Of a DNA stretch of 42,551 nucleotides, positions 39,337-42,551 are shown piece after piece. Within the stretch, counting starts at the first letter, position 1; each line of letters starts with the position of its first letter. Made by a program: the position numbers and the translations under genes. Origin of the DNA: a virus; the IMG/VR virus record IMGVR_UViG_3300023284_002263, positions 1 to 42,551 of that record; one strand, 5' to 3'. A model generated the notes under the pieces. That model did no database searches. It saw only the letters and a list, made by a program, of their open reading frames with translations, and was not told the DNA's origin.

Positions 39337-39731
39337 GAATATTTTTAACATTATTTCTGACTGCTTTGGTATTTGCCGGATACTTAACGCTTGCACTCAA
39401 CACAGGTACCCCTACAGCCCAGTACCTCGTTTCGGGTGTCCCGGAAGTAGTTGTCCTCCCTCCCAACGAGCCAATTGTGAAGGAAATGGATCTCACCGGG
39501 CTAGCCGTACCTATCAGAGTCGTTATTCACCCGTCGCTGGAAGATTTAACCAAGGCGTATGGCGTCTGGTACATGCTAGAGAACCCGACGCCTGTGTGGG
39601 GGTGGTACACTTACCGAGAAGGCGTCTGTGAGATCCATGTCACGGAACTTAAAGGTGTTAGAAACGATCCCAGAATGCAGACTTGGGGCCATGAGCTGGC
39701 GCACTGCATGTATGGGCGTTATCACCAGTAG
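39333..39731 (+). CDS. Small exported or membrane-anchored zincin-like protein
   Basis: This 132-aa protein has an N-terminal hydrophobic signal or anchor (IFLTLFLTALVFAGYLTLA, 3-21) and a C-terminal HELAHCMYGRYH. The spacing HExxHxxGxxH-like (HELAHCMYGRYH) matches the metzincin zinc site, though here without the usual folding context. With only about 110 residues outside the signal it is very small. It would act in the periplasm or at the inner membrane. Substrate unknown. Confidence 0.7.
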   Translation: MRIFLTLFLTALVFAGYLTLALNTGTPTAQYLVSGVPEVVVLPPNEPIVKEMDLTGLAVPIRVVIHPSLEDLTKAYGVWYMLENPTPVWGWYTYREGVCEIHVTELKGVRNDPRMQTWGHELAHCMYGRYHQ

Positions 39732-39760
39732 TTGACCACCGGCAGCCCTTGCACTATACT
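39732..39760 (+). promoter_or_regulatory. Sigma70-type promoter for the basic protein and HslV-like gene
   Basis: TTGACC (39732-39737), 17 bases, then TATACT (39755-39760), about 48 bases before ATG 39808. A CCTGT/ACAGG inverted repeat follows the -10. Confidence 0.7.
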
Positions 39761-39807
39761 TCCTGCAGCCTGTACGTGACAGGGTAACCCAAATGTAGGA
39801 GAATACG

Positions 39808-39960
39808 ATGCCCGACCATACTATTAGTGAGCGCAACAAGAAAGGTCGTAAGACCGTCAGATCAGTGAGAAATTCGCCTGGAAGGCGTACCGGAAATGTA
39901 AATCCCCGGAGAAAATCTGGGACCACTCGCGGAAGAACAAATCCGCGTAGCAGAAAATAA
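39808..39960 (+). CDS. 50-residue Arg/Lys-rich protein
   Basis: Strong TAGGAG site 6 bases before the ATG and its own promoter. The product is strikingly basic with Gly, Asn, Thr and Ser (RNKKGRKTVRSVR; RRKSGTTRGRTNPRSRK) and probably unstructured. Such proteins bind nucleic acid; another role is possible. It lies 32 bases before the HslV-like gene. Confidence 0.7.
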   Translation: MPDHTISERNKKGRKTVRSVRNSPGRRTGNVNPRRKSGTTRGRTNPRSRK

Positions 39961-39992
39961 ATCATAAACTTTAACTTCAGGAAATCTTTAGC

Positions 39993-40421
39993 ATGACAAC
40001 AGTAGCTTTTAAAGGTGGCGTTCTTGCCGCTGATACCCAAATAACGTCCGGATCAGAAGCAGTTGAGGGCAGCATTTCTAAGTTAGCCAAGTGTGAAAAT
40101 TTTATGGGGGGAGGATGTGGTAATTTGATCGACATGTGCAAGTTTCTCAGCTGGGTTGAGGAAGGGGCGGACCCTAAACACTTCCCGAAATTTACGGATA
40201 ATTTTACAGGCCTTCTGGTGGGCAAAGGAGGTAAGGTATGTTTTGTCCGCTCTGATGGCATATCCCGTCCAGTGGAGGCGCCTTTCTACGCTATTGGTTC
40301 TGGGGAGGAAGTGGCTAAAGGAGCGCTTGTGGCAGGGGCTACAGCGGGGGAAGCAGTGCAAGCGGCCATACACATAGACCTGTACTCTGGAGGTTCTGTG
40401 GAGGCCCTGCGCTTCAAGTGA
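39993..40421 (+). CDS. HslV/proteasome-beta-like Ntn hydrolase
   Basis: Proteasome-type peptidases use an N-terminal Thr. This 142-aa protein starts MTTVAFKGGVLAADTQIT, so removal of Met exposes Thr. Asp in AADTQ (about 13 after Met removal) and Lys in SISKLAK (about 29) lie where the HslV/proteasome Asp17 and Lys33 would be. The C-terminal half has FYAIGSGEEVAKGALVAGATAGEAVQAAIHIDLYSGG, the typical GSG..A.GAL.AG...AEEAV.....D...GG pattern, split here by rough position 97-133. HslV is about 175 aa, so this is compact. No HslU-like ATPase is in the genome. Possible roles: degrading host or defence proteins, or virion maturation. Confidence 0.8.
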   Translation: MTTVAFKGGVLAADTQITSGSEAVEGSISKLAKCENFMGGGCGNLIDMCKFLSWVEEGADPKHFPKFTDNFTGLLVGKGGKVCFVRSDGISRPVEAPFYAIGSGEEVAKGALVAGATAGEAVQAAIHIDLYSGGSVEALRFK

Positions 40422-40422
40422 G

Positions 40423-40451
40423 TTGACATCCTCCCCAGTGTGTGGGATAAC
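40423..40451 (+). promoter_or_regulatory. Sigma70-like promoter after the HslV-like gene
   Basis: TTGACA (40423-40428), 17 bases, GATAAC (40446-40451). It starts one base after the HslV-like stop and precedes the small membrane-protein gene at 40483. Confidence 0.6.
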
Positions 40452-40482
40452 TGTATGGGGTCAGCCATTTAGGATACAGCTT

Positions 40483-40689
40483 ATGCTTGATGAAGTCACT
40501 GATTTTACCCTTCAACAGCTGTCCGATCTTGGCTCCTGCGGATTTATTTCCGGATGTTTGATCGTTGCTCTATTCACGGTCTGGAAGGCTTTGCAAAAAG
40601 AGCGCAAAAGATGTGAGACACTAGTAGATAAAATGCAGGAACTGTCCCGAGAAACAAACACAATGATAGAGCGGATCACAAGTCGATGA
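40483..40689 (+). CDS. Small membrane-anchored coiled-coil protein
   Basis: This protein has 68 residues from ATG 40483 (TTTAGGA 8 bases upstream). One membrane segment (CGFISGCLIVALFTVW) is followed by a coiled coil (LQKERKRCETLVDKMQELS). Topology recalls small holin- or spanin-like proteins, but it is far from the lysis genes. Stop overlaps the next start. Confidence 0.6.
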   Translation: MLDEVTDFTLQQLSDLGSCGFISGCLIVALFTVWKALQKERKRCETLVDKMQELSRETNTMIERITSR

Positions 40690-40877
40690 GAATGTTTTTG
40701 AGATGCTTAACAGGGTACGATGCAGCCATTGAGGCCTGCAATGCCGCAACCAAAAAAGTAGTTGAGCTCAACAGACGACTGAAAGCCCACGAAACCTGCC
40801 CCAGCCCAGACGCCAGGACTATAAAACAACGAGCCCAGGGAAATCTTGGACGCTGCCTCAAGCCTCTCCGCAAATAA
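40686..40877 (+). CDS. Small Cys-containing protein of unknown function
   Basis: This 63-aa basic helical protein has four Cys at scattered positions. ATG overlaps the previous stop. It ends 25 bases before a terminator. Weak gene evidence besides coupling. Confidence 0.5.
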   Translation: MRMFLRCLTGYDAAIEACNAATKKVVELNRRLKAHETCPSPDARTIKQRAQGNLGRCLKPLRK

Positions 40878-40902
40878 GTTACTGTTCCTGAAGACCAAAC
40901 TG

Positions 40903-40941
40903 CCTCTCCTTGCACCAGATCTCCGCAAAGAGAGGTTTTTT
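40903..40941 (+). terminator. Intrinsic terminator ending the accessory unit
   Basis: CCTCTCCTTGC (40903-40913) pairs with GCAAAGAGAGG (40925-40935) with one mismatch; an 11-base loop and six T's follow. The next promoter's -35 begins 2 bases after the T-run. Confidence 0.8.
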
Positions 40942-40942
40942 C

Positions 40943-40979
40943 TTGACGTAGGCCCAAACGGAGCTTACCATGAGCGTAA
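40943..40979 (+). promoter_or_regulatory. Promoter with the same operator, probable late-block start
   Basis: TTGACG (40943-40948), 17 bases, TACCAT (40966-40971), with TTACC-ATGAG-CGTAA (40965-40979) over the -10. It is the last clear promoter before the packaging and virion genes. Confidence 0.65.
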
Positions 40980-40993
40980 GTAGAGGAGAAACT

Positions 40994-41326
40994 ATGAGTA
41001 CTTCAGGAGCAATAGCAGCGGATAATTTATGTGGTCTTCTTGCGCTACACGTCCAGGCGTGCAACCTCATGGAGGAGCATAACCGCAAAGTGATAACTGA
41101 TGGCTACAAGACGCTAGATCTTGAGCGGAAAGCATACAAGCATATTCAGGAAAAGTACCAGCAACCCATCATGAGCAAATGCACGTGGTTTGGGTTTAAA
41201 TACTCAGATTTATTGGAAATCATACCTCCGGCATTTGAGACTAACTTCATTCAGCGCAGGGATATTTTGAAAGATCTGAGAGAGTTTTCTGAGAAGGAGT
41301 TTGGAGAATATGTCATCCCATTTTAA
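40994..41326 (+). CDS. Protein of unknown function before the winged-helix gene
   Basis: This protein has 110 residues from ATG 40994 with AGAGGAG 8 bases upstream. Helical with two Cys early; the middle (LDLERKAYKHIQEKY) is amphipathic. Its end overlaps the start of the wHTH gene by 17 bases, suggesting joint control. No family recognised. Confidence 0.6.
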   Translation: MSTSGAIAADNLCGLLALHVQACNLMEEHNRKVITDGYKTLDLERKAYKHIQEKYQQPIMSKCTWFGFKYSDLLEIIPPAFETNFIQRRDILKDLREFSEKEFGEYVIPF

Positions 41327-41609
41327 CTTGCCTGACTGGCTCAGTCCTCAACAGGAGACTGTGCTGAAGGTGTTCTTAGAGTACCCAGGTAGCTATGTCT
41401 CTACAGAATATTTCTGTAAGGCTCTGTACGGCGAAGAGCGGGGCAAAGGACCAGCCCCAGCCAAACTACGTATGCTTCTTCAGCGCTGCAGAGATATCAT
41501 TCATGAAATAACAAACGGCAAGGTAGCTGTCACTGTCCGCCGCAATAGTGGTTGGAAGATATCCCGCAAGGATGTTGCTGTGTTTAAACGCTATCTTGCC
41601 AAACTCTAA
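41310..41609 (+). CDS. Winged-helix DNA-binding protein, possible late-gene regulator
   Basis: This protein has 99 residues from ATG 41310 (TTTGGAG upstream). The pattern SPQQETVLKVFLEYPGSYVS, then KLRMLLQRCRDIIHEI, then VAVTVRRNSGWKISRK, matches the OmpR/PhoB effector-type winged helix: helix, recognition helix, beta wing with RRNSGW. It sits just before the terminase small-subunit candidate, where P22-like phages keep late regulators. Function inferred. Confidence 0.65.
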   Translation: MSSHFNLPDWLSPQQETVLKVFLEYPGSYVSTEYFCKALYGEERGKGPAPAKLRMLLQRCRDIIHEITNGKVAVTVRRNSGWKISRKDVAVFKRYLAKL

Positions 41610-41630
41610 GCTGTATGATATTGTCAGGCT

Positions 41631-42020
41631 ATGGAAATAGACGATGAAACAGGCTTGGTTAAGTTCAAAAAAGCTACTTCGGTGAACAGTGCTGGGGAGC
41701 TTATGATCAACGCAGGCCGTTTCTCCCGGGGAGCGGTCGTCGCTGCTTTTGAGATGATGGGGGGCATTGAGACTTTTGCCACATGGGCCACAGAGAACCA
41801 GACAGACTTCTATACCAAGATGTTCGGCAAGGTTATTGGCCGGGAATTGGAAGTTAAGTCTACAGATGGCCTTGAGGATATGCTTACAGTCTTAGACGCT
41901 GAGGCGGAAGAGATTGAAGAAGCAGAAATCGTTGAGGAACCTGTTATCAAGACGATGTCAGAAACTCAATATAAAATGGCTATGGCAGCAGAGAAGTATG
42001 CTCAAAACGAGCCAGAATAA
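41631..42020 (+). CDS. Putative terminase small subunit
   Basis: The small subunit chooses the packaging start. This 129-aa protein has RFSRGAVVAAFEMMGGIETF and WATENQTDFYTKMFGKVI, a pattern I recall in many phage proteins at the terS position. It lies before terL with two small genes between. The C-terminal half is acidic (EAEEIEEAEIVEEP), as in oligomerisation or ATPase-contact regions. CAGG lies close to the ATG. Moderate certainty. Confidence 0.6.
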   Translation: MEIDDETGLVKFKKATSVNSAGELMINAGRFSRGAVVAAFEMMGGIETFATWATENQTDFYTKMFGKVIGRELEVKSTDGLEDMLTVLDAEAEEIEEAEIVEEPVIKTMSETQYKMAMAAEKYAQNEPE

Positions 42021-42038
42021 CTTTAAAAGGAACGATAA

Positions 42039-42359
42039 ATGGCTACAATCAACTTAAGAAATTTTTCTTTAGGAGGAGTTATCGGGGTGCCTTTGACCGC
42101 TGATGTTGCGGGCACAGCGAGAATATCCCTTCCAAATGAGGACGCCCCAGACATTATGATAGTCAATGAGGGCACAGTTACTGTCTTTGTCCGCACAGGA
42201 GACGTAACAGTCGTAGCGGACGCTAACGCCATGCCAATCCTCCCCGGAGAGAAGGGGGTATACTGTAGAGGTCTACGAGAGATCGCAGTCACCCACATAG
42301 CCGCACATGTGGCGGTCGCCACGCAGGCGATTACAGTCTTTCAAGGAAGTGGAGCTTAA
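42039..42359 (+). CDS. Small beta-rich structural-type protein
   Basis: This 106-aa strand-rich protein (VNEGTVTVFVRTGDVTVVAD) resembles small beta-sandwich virion proteins. AAGGA precedes the ATG. It stops one base before the next gene, with which it probably shares function. No family recognised. Confidence 0.65.
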   Translation: MATINLRNFSLGGVIGVPLTADVAGTARISLPNEDAPDIMIVNEGTVTVFVRTGDVTVVADANAMPILPGEKGVYCRGLREIAVTHIAAHVAVATQAITVFQGSGA

Positions 42360-42360
42360 G

Positions 42361-42551
42361 ATGGGACTTAAATGGTTAAGGCAACAAGGGGAGCCCAATG
42401 CCGTAATTCCACAATTTGTATCTACAGCGGACGAGACAGTGGCGAATACAGCCGTTGAGACATCCTTTGTTGCTACAGGAAACGGCAGCAGGATAATTCC
42501 TGGCAACAGCTCTGTTATAGGGGATAGGTTTGTTTTTACAGCAGAGGGAAG
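42361..42551 (+). CDS. Beta-rich virion-associated protein, 5' part (continues at 2-487)
   Basis: ATG 42361 with GGAG 7 bases upstream begins MGLKWLRQQGEPN, reads into the terminal repeat and continues in frame from position 2 to 487. The frame has no stop across the join, which confirms the circular map. See the entry at 2-487 for the rest of the protein. Confidence 0.85.
   Translation, partial: MGLKWLRQQGEPNAVIPQFVSTADETVANTAVETSFVATGNGSRIIPGNSSVIGDRFVFTAEG
42408..42551. repeat. Terminal direct repeat, right copy
   Basis: These bases are identical to 1-144 and mark the circular join of the genome map. Confidence 0.95.

Noticed and set aside
1-42551. Integrase, repressor or phage RNA polymerase
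   Set aside because: I looked for these motifs on both strands and saw none, so no temperate or T7-type transcription claim is made.

Overview
The window is one essentially complete tailed-phage genome linearised at an arbitrary point. Bases 1-144 are repeated exactly at 42408-42551, and one gene runs through the join (42361-42551 continues into 2-487), so the unique length is 42407 bp on a circular map. That is what assembly of a circularly permuted, headful-packaged genome gives. The virion gene order matches the Salmonella phage P22 plan: small terminase candidate, large terminase, portal, scaffold, coat, gp4, gp10, a gp26-position protein, gp14, gp7, gp20, gp16. The virus is therefore probably a short-tailed (podovirus-type) phage. 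The two-component spanin pair and the M15-type endolysin point to a Gram-negative host. No integrase, excisionase or CI-type repressor is recognisable, so nothing shows lysogeny.

The layout has three blocks. (1) A rightward block of virion and lysis genes (about 40943 to 42551, then 1 to 19465) ends at a strong terminator at 19468-19495. (2) A leftward block (37200 down to 19518) holds tightly overlapping early and replication genes: a 67-aa leader gene, a PAPS-reductase-like PP-loop protein, small proteins, a SprT-like metallopeptidase, a TOPRIM/topoisomerase VI-A-like protein, a TOPRIM primase-helicase, a tRNA and a tRNA-like element, a J-domain protein, a DUF2829/Tad2-like candidate anti-Thoeris protein, family A DNA polymerase, PD-(D/E)XK and VRR-NUC nucleases and a SNF2-like helicase. 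(3) A rightward accessory block (38386-40877) holds small proteins, a membrane-anchored zincin and an HslV/proteasome-like Ntn hydrolase, with several sigma70-like promoters. Blocks 2 and 3 diverge from a repeat-rich 1.2-kb non-coding region (37201-38385) that is the best candidate for the replication origin and the early regulatory switch.

The points most worth a second look are these. The gp10-like tail hub is split into two genes with a 2.1-kb LamG-type adhesin gene between them, and the N-terminal half and the adhesin share a related inserted domain. The 8-mer palindrome GTTTAAAC occurs at least 15 times, always inside genes and read in two codon frames. The HslV-like protein keeps its putative catalytic residues. 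A tRNA and a degenerate tRNA-like cloverleaf form a tandem pair. Two promoters carry the same inverted-repeat operator over the -10 box. All functional calls come from reading sequence motifs and gene order; no database search was run.
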